A model generated the notes under the pieces. The model was not told the DNA's origin. It did not search any database and saw nothing but the letters and a program-made list of their open reading frames with translations. A stretch of DNA of 8,003 nucleotides from Alistipes sp. (lineage in GTDB: Bacteria > Bacteroidota > Bacteroidia > Bacteroidales > Rikenellaceae), in contig VSOO01000061.1 in assembly GCA_009774895.1 (NCBI GenBank), forward strand, positions 1 to 8,003, written 5' to 3'. Of this stretch, positions 1 through 6,928 are shown in pieces. How positions within the stretch are numbered: position 1 is the first letter of the stretch; each line of letters begins with the position of its first letter. A program made the translations under genes and the position numbers.

Positions 1-305
1 CCCTTCTTGAGCCATTTGCGGTTGGCTTTGAGTGCCGCAGGGTTCATGGCTACCAGCACATCGCAATAGTCGCCCGTGTAGATCTCGCTGTTCTCCCAAA
101 AATTAAAAAAAAATCCGGAAACGCCCGCTACGGTTCCCTGCGGGGCGCGGATTTCGGCGGGATAGTCGGGGAATGTGGAGATTCCGTTGCCGAACAGTGC
201 CGAGGTGTCGGAAAAAAGCGTACCCGTAAGCTGCATGCCGTCGCCCGAGTCGCCCGAAAAGCGAATCACGACGTCCTGCAACTCTTGTACATTGGTTTTG
301 TCCAT
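1..305 (-). CDS. korA: 2-oxoacid:ferredoxin oxidoreductase alpha subunit, KorA type (partial, N-terminus only)
   Basis: This is the first 101 codons of a gene that runs off the left edge. The ATG is at 305-303, 37 to 45 bases downstream of a TAnnTTTG box. The protein begins [20 protein letters not shown] and continues with GDGMQLTG (residues 21-28), the [15 protein letters not shown] stretch (43-57) and [14 protein letters not shown] (82-95). These are hallmarks of the gamma-type domain at the N-terminus of the alpha subunit of 2-oxoglutarate (2-oxoacid):ferredoxin oxidoreductases. The cytoplasmic enzyme oxidatively decarboxylates a 2-oxoacid to an acyl-CoA and reduces ferredoxin. The beta subunit normally follows and would lie outside the window. 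Residues 65-70 (FFFNFW) come from a T9-AA-T5 tract and differ from the usual family sequence after SGF, though the frame stays open. Substrate choice between 2-oxoglutarate and another 2-oxoacid cannot be settled from this fragment. Confidence 0.9.
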   Translation of the reverse strand, partial: MDKTNVQELQDVVIRFSGDSGDGMQLTGTLFSDTSALFGNGISTFPDYPAEIRAPQGTVAGVSGFFFNFWENSEIYTGDYCDVLVAMNPAALKANRKWLKK

Positions 306-348
306 GCCTTTAAGTTGTGTTATGATTTGGTTTTTCAAAAACGTAGGA

Positions 349-356
349 CAAATGTA
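349..356 (-). promoter_or_regulatory. Promoter -7 box of korA
   Basis: On the minus strand this reads TACATTTG, an exact match to the Bacteroidetes -7 consensus TAnnTTTG. It lies 43 bases before the korA start codon, so the 5' leader would be about 35 bases and AT-rich. No clear TTG -33 element is seen 19-21 bases upstream. It faces away from the cysS promoter in the same gap. Confidence 0.65.
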
Positions 357-514
357 GGAATTTATTATCGGATACCATCCTTTTTTATGAAAATTTTAAC
401 GGATCGGAACTTTTTTCCGTTTTTTCGTGCGTTCCGCGCCGTTCGGCCGATGCCGGAAACGGCATAATTCGTGTGTCGTTGCGGGCGCACGGTGCGACGA
501 AAGGAAAAATTTCG

Positions 515-522
515 TATTTTTG
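515..522 (+). promoter_or_regulatory. Promoter -7 box of cysS
   Basis: TATTTTTG matches the Bacteroidetes -7 consensus TAnnTTTG and lies 18 bases before the cysS ATG, giving a leader of roughly 12 bases. No convincing -33 TTG is present at the usual spacing. Its position rules out the longer reading of cysS that begins upstream at 427, because that start would precede transcription. Confidence 0.6.
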
Positions 523-540
523 TGGAAAATTCATTCTGCC

Positions 541-2019
541 ATGCAAACCAAGCTGCTGCTTTACAATACGCTCACCCGCCGCAAGGAGGAGTTCGAGCCG
601 ATCAATCCGCCCCATGTGGGCATGTACGTGTGCGGTCCCACGGTCTACGGCGACCCGCACCTGGGCCATGCGCGCCCGGCCGTGACCTTCGACCTGCTGT
701 TCCGCTACCTTCGTTCGCTCGGCTACAAGGTGCGCTACGTGCGCAACATCACCGACGTGGGGCACCTGGAGCACGATGCCGACGACGGCGAGGACAAGAT
801 CGCGCGCAAGGCCCGCCTCGAACAGCTCGAACCGATGGAGGTGGCGCACTTTTACACCGAGCGCTACCACCGGGCGATGGATGCGCTCAACGTCGAGTCC
901 CCCTCGATCGAGCCCCGCGCCTCGGGCCACATCATCGAGCAGATCGCTTTCGTGCAGCGGATCCTCGACCGGGGTTTCGCCTACGTCTCGAACGGTTCGG
1001 TCTACTTCGACGTAGAGGCATATAATAAGAAGTATCGCTACGGCCGCCTGTCGGGCCGCAACCTCGACGACATCGTGGCCAACACGCGCGAGCTGGACGG
1101 CCAGGGCGACAAGCGCCATTCTTACGACTTCGCGCTGTGGAAGAAGGCGGCGCCCGAGCACATCATGCACTGGCCTTCGCCCTGGAGCGAGGGCTTCCCC
1201 GGCTGGCACATGGAGTGCTCGGCCATGAGCACCAAGTATCTGGGCGAGCGGTTCGATATCCATGGCGGCGGCATGGACCTCATGTTCCCCCACCACGAGT
1301 GCGAGATCGCCCAGGCCACGGCGGCCCTCGGCCACGACTCGGCAGCCTGCTGGGTGCACAACAACATGATTACCATCAACGGCAAGAAAATGGGCAAGTC
1401 GCTGGGCAACTTCATCACGCTCGAAGAGCTCTTCACCGGCTCGCACGAACTGCTCGCCCAGGCCTATTCGCCCATGACGATCCGTTTCTTCGTGTTGCAG
1501 GCCCACTACCGCTCCACGCTCGACTTCTCGAACGAGGCGTTGCAGGCCGCCGAGAAGGGCCTCGACCGCCTGATGAAAGGGTACGAGGTGCTCGGGAAGC
1601 TCCGGCCTGCGGAGCGTTCCACGGCCGATCCCGCCGAACTGGAGGCGCGCTGCGCCGAGGCGATGGCCGACGATCTGAACTCGCCGATGGTCATTTCGGC
1701 GCTCTTCGACTGGGTGCGCATCATCAACCAGGCCGACGGCGGACAGCAGGGCTTCACGGCTGCGGACATCGAACGGCTGAAGGATATTTTCCGCCGCTAC
1801 GCGTTCGAAATCCTCGGTCTGCGCGACGAGAAGGCGGCCGATGCCGCAGGGGCGGGCCGCGACTACGTGACGCCGCTGGTGGAGATGCTGCTCGACATGC
1901 GCCGTGCGGCCAAGGAGGCCAGGGACTGGACGACCTCGGACCGCATCCGCGACGGCCTTACGGCCGTCGGCGTGCGGGTGAAGGACCGCAAGGACGGATG
2001 CGACTGGGAGCTGGAGTAG
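541..2019 (+). CDS. cysS: Cysteinyl-tRNA synthetase
   Basis: This 492-residue class I aminoacyl-tRNA synthetase attaches cysteine to tRNA-Cys in the cytoplasm. The HIGH signature is HLGHAR (residues 40-45) and the KMSKS loop is KMGKS (283-287) within [13 protein letters not shown]. The zinc site that selects cysteine is intact: C31 in [11 protein letters not shown]226 in WHMECSAMS, and H251 and E255 in FPHHECE. The C-terminal part holds the helical DALR-like domain and tail. Length is normal for Bacteroidetes CysRS, slightly longer than the E. coli enzyme. The frame is open upstream to 427, but the ATG at 541 starts at the expected family N-terminus ([18 protein letters not shown]) and sits just after a TAnnTTTG box. 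A strong hairpin follows the TAG stop, so the gene is probably transcribed alone. Confidence 0.97.
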   Translation: MQTKLLLYNTLTRRKEEFEPINPPHVGMYVCGPTVYGDPHLGHARPAVTFDLLFRYLRSLGYKVRYVRNITDVGHLEHDADDGEDKIARKARLEQLEPMEVAHFYTERYHRAMDALNVESPSIEPRASGHIIEQIAFVQRILDRGFAYVSNGSVYFDVEAYNKKYRYGRLSGRNLDDIVANTRELDGQGDKRHSYDFALWKKAAPEHIMHWPSPWSEGFPGWHMECSAMSTKYLGERFDIHGGGMDLMFPHHECEIAQATAALGHDSAACWVHNNMITINGKKMGKSLGNFITLEELFTGSHELLAQAYSPMTIRFFVLQAHYRSTLDFSNEALQAAEKGLDRLMKGYEVLGKLRPAERSTADPAELEARCAEAMADDLNSPMVISALFDWVRIINQADGGQQGFTAADIERLKDIFRRYAFEILGLRDEKAADAAGAGRDYVTPLVEMLLDMRRAAKEARDWTTSDRIRDGLTAVGVRVKDRKDGCDWELE

Positions 2020-2038
2020 CGGCCCCGGCGACGGAGTT

Positions 2039-2072
2039 CGGCCGGCAGACGTGCGTCTGCCGGCCGTTTCGT
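2039..2072 (+). terminator. Hairpin terminator after cysS
   Basis: A perfect 12-bp GC-rich stem (arms 2039-2050 and 2055-2066) closes on a four-base GTGC loop, 19 bases after the cysS stop. It is followed by TTTCGTT, a weak U-tract. This separates cysS from the MATE unit. Termination may be incomplete because the T run is short and interrupted. Confidence 0.7.
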
Positions 2073-2089
2073 TCGGCGGGGAATCCGCG

Positions 2090-2107
2090 CGCACGAAAAT
2101 TTGTGCG
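2090..2107 (+). promoter_or_regulatory. Possible operator: near-palindrome over the MATE promoter
   Basis: CGCACGAAAATTTGTGCG has 7 of 9 positions in dyad symmetry, with five outer pairs unbroken. It overlaps TTTG at 2100-2103, the candidate -33 element of the MATE promoter. A second small inverted repeat (GCATT, AAAA, AATGC; 2113-2126) lies in the spacer. Repressors of efflux genes (TetR, MarR types) bind palindromes like this, but no regulator gene is in the window, so the assignment is inference. Confidence 0.3.
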
Positions 2108-2127
2108 GATATGCATTAAAAAATGCG

Positions 2128-2135
2128 TACCTTTG
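2128..2135 (+). promoter_or_regulatory. Promoter -7 box of the MATE-kinase-prfB-DUF1343 unit
   Basis: TACCTTTG matches TAnnTTTG exactly. A TTTG at 2100-2103 is the candidate -33 element, with a 24-base spacer, a few bases longer than the usual 19-21. The box lies downstream of the ATG at 2123, so a transcript starting about 7 bases after it would not contain that ATG. This decides the start of the MATE gene in favour of 2156. Confidence 0.65.
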
Positions 2136-2155
2136 CGGTCGTAATTCCGAAAGAT

Positions 2156-3538
2156 ATGGGTGCAGTCGAGGGAGCTGCTGCGGAGCTGGGTACCGAACGG
2201 ATCCGCAAGCTGCTCGTGCAGTATGCCGTGCCGGCGATCATCGCCATGACGGCGTCGTCGTTATATAATATGGTGGACAGCGTCTTCATCGGCCACGGCG
2301 TGGGGCCGCTGGCCATCTCGGGTCTGGCGCTGACCTTTCCGCTGATGAACCTCGCGGCCGCTTTCGGTTCGCTGGTGGGCGTGGGCGCCTCGACGCTGGT
2401 GTCGATGCGCCTGGGGCAGCGCGACTACGAGACGGCGCAGCGCGTGCTGGGCAACGTGGTGGTGCTGAATCTCATCATCGGCGTGCTGTTCGGCGTCGCG
2501 ATGCTGGTGTTCCTCACGCCCGTGCTCTACTTTTTCGGTGCCAGCGAGGCCACGGCGGGCTACGCCCGCGACTACATGACGATTATCCTCGCGGGCAATG
2601 TCGTCACGCACATGTACCTCGGACTGAACGCCGTGCTGCGCTCGGCGGGGCATCCGCAGCGGTCGATGTACGCCACGATCCTCACGGTGGCGCTCAATAC
2701 GGTGCTCGATCCGCTCTTCATCTACGGCTTCGGCTGGGGCATCCGCGGCGCGGCCGTGGCCACGATCCTGGCGCAGATCGTGGCCCTCGTGTGGCAGTTC
2801 CGCATGCTCTCCGACCGCCGGGAGCTGCTCCGTTTCCGTTGCGGCATCTACCGCCTGCACCGCAAGATCGTGGGCGACATCCTGGCCATCGGCATGTCGC
2901 CGTTCCTGATGAACCTCGCGGCCTGCTTCATCGTCATCCTCATCAACAAGGGCCTCAAGGAGTACGGAGGCGACCTGAACATCGGTGCCTACGGCATCGT
3001 AAACCGCCTGGCGTTCTTCTTCGTGATGATCGTCATGGGCATCAACCAGGGCATGCAGCCCATCGCGGGCTACAACTACGGCGCGCGCCAGTTCGACCGT
3101 GTGCACCGCGTGCTGAAGCTCACCATCCTGGGCGCCACGTGCGTGACCACGGCCGGATTCCTGATGGGCGAGCTGGCGCCCCGCCTGGCCGTGTCGGCCT
3201 TCACGACCGACGAGGAGCTGCTGCGCCTCTCGGTGGACGGCATGCGCATCGCCTTCGTCTGCTTTCCGCTGATCGGATTCCAGATGGTTACGACCAACTT
3301 CTTCCAGAGCATCGGCATGGCGGGCCGTGCGATCTTCCTCTCGCTCACGCGTCAGCTGCTCTTTCTGCTGCCTGCACTGCTCTTCCTGCCCCGGTTCTTC
3401 GCCGAACATACGCCGTGGGACGGCAGCTGGGGCGTGTGGTGCGCCATGCCCGTCTCGGACCTGCTGGCCTCGGCGGTCGCGGCCTGCATGCTCGCCTGGC
3501 AGCTCAGGCGTTTCCGCCGCGGGGGCTTCGCCGCATAA
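2156..3538 (+). CDS. MATE family multidrug/cation antiporter (inner membrane)
   Basis: This 460-residue polytopic membrane protein belongs to the multidrug and toxic compound extrusion family, which exports drugs or organic cations in exchange for Na+ or H+. Roughly twelve hydrophobic segments span about residues 19-450, in two MatE halves. Family marks include SSLYNMVDSVFIGHGVG in the first helix (residues 34-50, with D41 at the usual acidic site), DPLFIYGFGWGIRGAAVAT (185-203), and MGINQGMQPIAGYNYGA in the second half (294-310). The overall look is of the MepA/DinF-type MATE proteins common in Bacteroidales. Substrate cannot be predicted. An in-frame ATG at 2123 would add 11 residues but lies before the promoter -7 box, so the ATG at 2156 is preferred. 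It is the first gene of the probable operon, with the next start 19 bases after its TAA stop. Confidence 0.93.
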   Translation: MGAVEGAAAELGTERIRKLLVQYAVPAIIAMTASSLYNMVDSVFIGHGVGPLAISGLALTFPLMNLAAAFGSLVGVGASTLVSMRLGQRDYETAQRVLGNVVVLNLIIGVLFGVAMLVFLTPVLYFFGASEATAGYARDYMTIILAGNVVTHMYLGLNAVLRSAGHPQRSMYATILTVALNTVLDPLFIYGFGWGIRGAAVATILAQIVALVWQFRMLSDRRELLRFRCGIYRLHRKIVGDILAIGMSPFLMNLAACFIVILINKGLKEYGGDLNIGAYGIVNRLAFFFVMIVMGINQGMQPIAGYNYGARQFDRVHRVLKLTILGATCVTTAGFLMGELAPRLAVSAFTTDEELLRLSVDGMRIAFVCFPLIGFQMVTTNFFQSIGMAGRAIFLSLTRQLLFLLPALLFLPRFFAEHTPWDGSWGVWCAMPVSDLLASAVAACMLAWQLRRFRRGGFAA

Positions 3539-3557
3539 TCTTCGAATCAGCGTGAAT

Positions 3558-4202
3558 ATGGATTCCAATACTTTCGCAATCACCATCGGCCGTCAGCTCG
3601 GAAGCGGCGGCCGGGCCGTCGGCGAGCGCATTGCCGAGCGTCTGGGCGTGCGCTTCTGCGACAGGCAGCTCATCAACCTTGCGGCCGAGCAGAGCGGCCT
3701 GTGTTCCGAGCTTTTCGAGCGGGCCGACGAAAAGCGGTCGCGCGGCCTCTTCTCCGCACTGATCGGCTACCTGCGTGCGCCCTTCGCCGGCGACGACGCC
3801 GTGGCGGGCAATGTGCTGAGCGGCGAGACGCTTTTCAAGATACAGAGCGACGTGATCCGCGAGCTGGCCTCGCGCGAGTCGTGCGTTTTCGTGGGCCGCT
3901 GCGCCGACTACGTCCTGCGCGACCATCCCCGGCGGCTCGACGTCTTCGTGTCGGCCTCGCGTGCCGCGCGCTGCGAGCGCCTCTGCCGGCTCCACGGCAT
4001 CGCACCCGCGGAGGCCGAGGCGATGATGGACCGCGAGGACGCCCGCCGTGCCGCCTACTACGACTACTACAACAGCCGCGGCCGCTGGGGCCGTGCGGCC
4101 ACCTACCATCTGTGCATCGACTCGTCGGTGCTCGGCATCGAGGGCACGGCGGACTGCGTGCTCGGTTTCGCGGCCCGGAAATTGGGGCTGACCATTGAAT
4201 GA
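3558..4202 (+). CDS. Cytidylate-kinase-like P-loop protein
   Basis: This 214-residue cytoplasmic protein resembles the cytidylate kinase-like family (Cytidylate_kin2), distinct from the housekeeping Cmk. It opens with a strand and glycine-rich loop, ITIGRQLGSGGRAVG (residues 8-22), which replaces a canonical GxxxxGK[ST] and lacks the Walker lysine. FCDRQLINLAAE (33-44) follows, then VFVGRCADYVLRD (110-122) and a lid-like DREDARRAAYYDYYNSRGRWG (158-178), all typical of this family. True cytidylate kinases phosphorylate CMP/dCMP with ATP. Whether this group does is not established to my knowledge, so activity is left open. The frame is open upstream inside the MATE gene, but ATG 3558 begins exactly at the conserved N-terminal strand and follows the MATE stop by 19 bases. 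prfB begins 29 bases downstream. Confidence 0.85.
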   Translation: MDSNTFAITIGRQLGSGGRAVGERIAERLGVRFCDRQLINLAAEQSGLCSELFERADEKRSRGLFSALIGYLRAPFAGDDAVAGNVLSGETLFKIQSDVIRELASRESCVFVGRCADYVLRDHPRRLDVFVSASRAARCERLCRLHGIAPAEAEAMMDREDARRAAYYDYYNSRGRWGRAATYHLCIDSSVLGIEGTADCVLGFAARKLGLTIE

Positions 4203-4231
4203 CAACGGAAAACAAATAACGAATACCGGAT

Positions 4232-5344
4232 ATGATACTTGCGGATCAAGTCAAGGAGCTCGCGGGGCGGGCCGAGGCGCTCGAACGGTGCCTCAACATC
4301 GCGCAGAAGCGGATCGATCTGCTCAACGAGGAGGAGAAAACCCAGGAACCCGACTTCTGGGGCGACCCCGAGCGGGCGCGCAAACAGTTGCAGAAGGTTG
4401 CGGGCATCAAGTCGTGGGTCGAGGATTTCGACGCCGTGCGCCGCGATGTGGAGGACCTGACGCTCATGCCCGACTTCGTGCGCGAAGGGGTCGTCACGGA
4501 GGAGGAGATGGAGGCGCACTACGGCCGCACGGTCGAGCGCGTCGAGGCGCTCGAAATGCGCAACATGCTGCGCCGCGACGAGGACAAGCTGGGGGCCATC
4601 ATGGACATCAACGCCGGTGCCGGCGGCACCGAGGCCCTCGACTGGGCGCAGATGCTCGTGCGCATGTACACCCGCTGGGGCGAGGCGCACGGCTACCGGG
4701 TCAAGATGCTCGACTGCCAGGAGGGCGAGGAGGTGGGCATCAAGTCCTGCACGATGGAGTTCGAGGGCGATTTCGCCTACGGCTACCTCAAGAGCGAAAA
4801 CGGCGTCCACCGCATGGTGCGCCTGTCGCCCTTCAATGCCAACAACAAGAGGCAGACGACCTTCGCGTCGGTCTTCGTGTCGCCCGCGGTGGACGACACG
4901 ATCGAGATCGTGATCAATCCGGCCGACATCGAGTGGGATACGTTCCGTTCGAGCGGTGCGGGCGGTCAGAACGTCAATAAGGTGGAGACGGCCGTGCGCC
5001 TGCGCTACCACGGCAAGGATGCCGACACGGGCGAGCCGGTCGAGTTCCTGATCGAGAACATGGAGACCCGTTCGCAGCTCATGAACCGCGAGAATGCCAT
5101 GCGCATCCTGCGTTCGAAGCTCTACCAGAGGGAGCTGGACAAGCGCATGGCCACGCAGCAGGCGCTCGAAGCCTCGAAGAAACGCATCGAGTGGGGTTCG
5201 CAGATCCGCTCCTACGTCTTCGACGACCGCCGCGTGAAGGACCACCGCACCGGGGTGCAGACCTCGAATGTCGAGGCCGTGATGGACGGTGCGATCGACG
5301 AATTCGTGAAGGCCTACCTCATGGAGTTCGGCGGCGAGGCATAA
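4232..5344 (+). CDS. prfB: Peptide chain release factor 2
   Basis: This 370-residue class I release factor ends translation at UGA and UAA. The helical N-terminal domain (about 1-105) leads into the decoding domain, which has GAGGTEALDWAQML and the stop-reading tripeptide SPF at residues 199-201, marking it as RF2 rather than RF1 (PxT). The catalytic GGQ is at 244-246 in SSGAGGQNVNKVETA. The C-terminal WGSQIRSYVFDDRRVKDHRTG block is characteristic. The ATG at 4232 gives a normal-length protein and lies 29 bases after the kinase-like gene. Many bacteria make RF2 through a programmed +1 frameshift at an in-frame UGA near codon 26. Here the equivalent region (ALERCLNIAQKR, residues 17-28) is open in one frame with no UGA, so that feedback control is absent. 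Confidence 0.97.
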   Translation: MILADQVKELAGRAEALERCLNIAQKRIDLLNEEEKTQEPDFWGDPERARKQLQKVAGIKSWVEDFDAVRRDVEDLTLMPDFVREGVVTEEEMEAHYGRTVERVEALEMRNMLRRDEDKLGAIMDINAGAGGTEALDWAQMLVRMYTRWGEAHGYRVKMLDCQEGEEVGIKSCTMEFEGDFAYGYLKSENGVHRMVRLSPFNANNKRQTTFASVFVSPAVDDTIEIVINPADIEWDTFRSSGAGGQNVNKVETAVRLRYHGKDADTGEPVEFLIENMETRSQLMNRENAMRILRSKLYQRELDKRMATQQALEASKKRIEWGSQIRSYVFDDRRVKDHRTGVQTSNVEAVMDGAIDEFVKAYLMEFGGEA

Positions 5345-5372
5345 CGCGGACCGGAGCCGAAACATGTTGCCT

Positions 5373-6557
5373 ATGAAACGATTCGTCGTCCTGTGCATGC
5401 TCGTGTGCCTTGCGGGGGCCGTGCGGGCGCAGGAAGTGCTGGTCGGCATGACTGACACGGCATCCTACTATCCGCTGCTGCGCGGACGGCGCGTGGCGGT
5501 GCTGACCAATCATACGGCCGTGGCCGAAATGCCCGGCAGCGGCGCGCCGGCCGACGGCGCCGGGCGCGTGCATCTGGTCGATATGCTGCACGATGCGGGC
5601 TTCGATGTGCGGGGCATCTTCGCCCCCGAGCACGGGTTCCGCGGTACGGCCGATGCGGGCGAAGCGGTGCGCGGCGGCGTGGATGCCGCCACGGGCATTC
5701 CGATCTTCTCGCTCTACGACGGACGGCAGCTCCGGCCGTCGGACGATACGATGCGCGCGTTCGACGTGCTGCTGGTCGATATGCAGGACGTGGGTGTCCG
5801 CTTCTACACCTACCACATCACGATGCTCCGCATGATGGACGCCTGCGCCGCGTTCGGCCGCACGGTCGTGGTGCTCGACCGCCCCAACCCCTACGGCGAG
5901 AAGATCGACGGTCCGATCCTGGAGCCGAAATACCGCTCGGGCGTCGGCGTGCTGCCGATACCGGTGCTCCATGGCCTCACGATGGGCGAAATCGCCCGCA
6001 TGGCCGTGGGCGAAGGGTGGGCCGCACCCTGCCGGCTGACGGTGGTGCCGTGCCGCAACTACACCCATGCCGCGGAGTACCTGCTGCCCGTGGCGCCGTC
6101 GCCCAACCTGCCCACGCAGCGCGCCGTCTACCTCTATCCCACGCTCTGCCTCTTCGAGGGCACGGTGCTGAGCGTCGGCCGCGGTACGGAGACCCCTTTC
6201 GAGGTCTACGGCCATCCCGACATGGCGGACCGCGGTTTCCGGTTCACGCCCCGTCCGACTCCCGGCGCCCGTCAGCCGCTCCACGAGGGGCGCGTGTGCC
6301 GGGGCGTCAATCTGCACGGGGTGCCGCTCGACACGGCGCGCCGCATGGGGCTGACACTGGAGCCGCTGATCGCCGCCTATGCGGAGCTGGGGCCGGGAGA
6401 GGGATTTTTCAAGCCGATATTCGAGAAGCTCATCGGTACGGGGTATGTCCGCGAGATGATCGCGGCGGGTGCCTCGGCCGACGAAATACGGGCCCGCTGG
6501 CAGGAGGACCTCGCGGAGTATCGCAGGCTGCGCGGGAAGTACCTGCTCTATGATTAG
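5373..6557 (+). CDS. Secreted DUF1343 protein, NamZ-like exo-beta-N-acetylmuramidase (GH171)
   Basis: This 394-residue DUF1343 protein starts with a Sec signal (MKR, hydrophobic core to about residue 17, likely cleavage after AVRA at 19), so it should act in the periplasm. The founding member of the family, Bacillus subtilis NamZ, releases N-acetylmuramic acid from non-reducing ends of peptidoglycan fragments (GH171). Conserved blocks are IFAPEHGFRG (82-91, with E86 a candidate active-site acid), LLVDMQDVGVRFYTYHITM (133-151), VVLDRPNPYGEKIDGP (167-181) and FEGTVLSVGRGTETPFEVYGHP (261-282). A start at 5364 would add MLP before the signal; 5373 gives a cleaner one. It follows prfB by 28 bases, probably in the same transcript. 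Cell-wall recycling or scavenging is the likely role, but Bacteroidetes often carry DUF1343 paralogs and specificity is inferred. Confidence 0.88.
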   Translation: MKRFVVLCMLVCLAGAVRAQEVLVGMTDTASYYPLLRGRRVAVLTNHTAVAEMPGSGAPADGAGRVHLVDMLHDAGFDVRGIFAPEHGFRGTADAGEAVRGGVDAATGIPIFSLYDGRQLRPSDDTMRAFDVLLVDMQDVGVRFYTYHITMLRMMDACAAFGRTVVVLDRPNPYGEKIDGPILEPKYRSGVGVLPIPVLHGLTMGEIARMAVGEGWAAPCRLTVVPCRNYTHAAEYLLPVAPSPNLPTQRAVYLYPTLCLFEGTVLSVGRGTETPFEVYGHPDMADRGFRFTPRPTPGARQPLHEGRVCRGVNLHGVPLDTARRMGLTLEPLIAAYAELGPGEGFFKPIFEKLIGTGYVREMIAAGASADEIRARWQEDLAEYRRLRGKYLLYD

Positions 6558-6654
6558 GAGATTGCGGGGGGCGGTCTGCCTCCTTGCGGGGCTCGCTGCG
6601 TGCAGCTGCGCCGCACACCGGCCGCTGCGATCCGCCGTCGATGCGATCCGCTGA
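6550..6654 (+). pseudogene. Short lipoprotein-signal ORF, probable gene stump
   Basis: The ATG at 6550 overlaps the last codons and stop of the DUF1343 gene by 8 bases, a typical translational-coupling layout. The 34 residues begin MIRRLRGAVCLLAGLAACSC, a well-formed lipoprotein signal with lipobox LAAC and lipidated Cys at 18. Only 16 residues (SCAAHRPLRSAVDAIR) remain before a TGA. A mature peptide this short is unlikely to be a working lipoprotein, and no continuation is evident in the other frames downstream. I read it as the 5' end of a lipoprotein or penicillin-binding-type exported gene lost by deletion or decay, though a genuine small lipopeptide cannot be excluded. Confidence 0.5.
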
Positions 6655-6763
6655 TGCGGTGCCGCGGCCCGGTCGCCGCAACGGGTCGGGGTGCGTTCGG
6701 CCGCCCGCGTTCGGATTACCGTTTCATGGGGAGTGCGGCCGCTCTCGTTTCTGTCATCCCGTC

Positions 6764-6881
6764 TGCTTGCCGCCGCAGCCGTGCGGGCCGGGCACACCGC
6801 TCTCCTGTCTTGTTTGCCGCCGCAGCCGTTTCGGGCCCGGCGCTTTTTCGGCCTGTTTGTCACTCCGTTTCGGGTCCGGCG
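6764..6881. repeat. Degenerate tandem repeats in the convergent gap
   Basis: Three related copies lie at 6764-6792, 6811-6842 and 6854-6881, at intervals of 47 and 43 bases. Copies one and two share TTGCCGCCGCAGCCGT exactly, followed by a GC-rich CGGGCC segment. Copies two and three share the TTTCGGG(C/T)CCGGCG end. The first two copies are also each preceded by a GCTCTC...CTGTC segment. The repeats sit within 6655-6928, a 274-base gap between convergent genes with no supported ORF. No origin or function is apparent. Confidence 0.5.
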
Positions 6882-6928
6882 GAGCCGTTTTCCCCGTTTG
6901 CTGCGGTAGGGCGTGCGGTATGCCGTGC

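Noticed and set aside
175..467. Two 60-codon plus-strand frames at the left edge
   Set aside because: One is antisense to korA; the other lies across korA and its promoter, with no domain and no upstream promoter.
427..540. 38-codon N-terminal extension of cysS
   Set aside because: Starts before the cysS promoter box and does not resemble CysRS; the family N-terminus begins at 541.
385..2094. 569-codon open frame on the minus strand over cysS
   Set aside because: Antisense shadow of a confidently identified gene; composition (His, Arg, Val, Ala rich) reflects GC-biased third positions read backwards, and there is no promoter or domain.
2261..3586. 441-codon open frame on the minus strand over the MATE gene
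   Set aside because: Antisense shadow; rich in His, Glu, Arg and Gln, with no recognisable domain.
4103..5458. 451-codon open frame on the minus strand over prfB
   Set aside because: Antisense shadow spanning two real genes, low complexity.
6655..6928. CRISPR-like array
   Set aside because: Only three diverged copies, no uniform repeat-spacer pattern and no cas genes.
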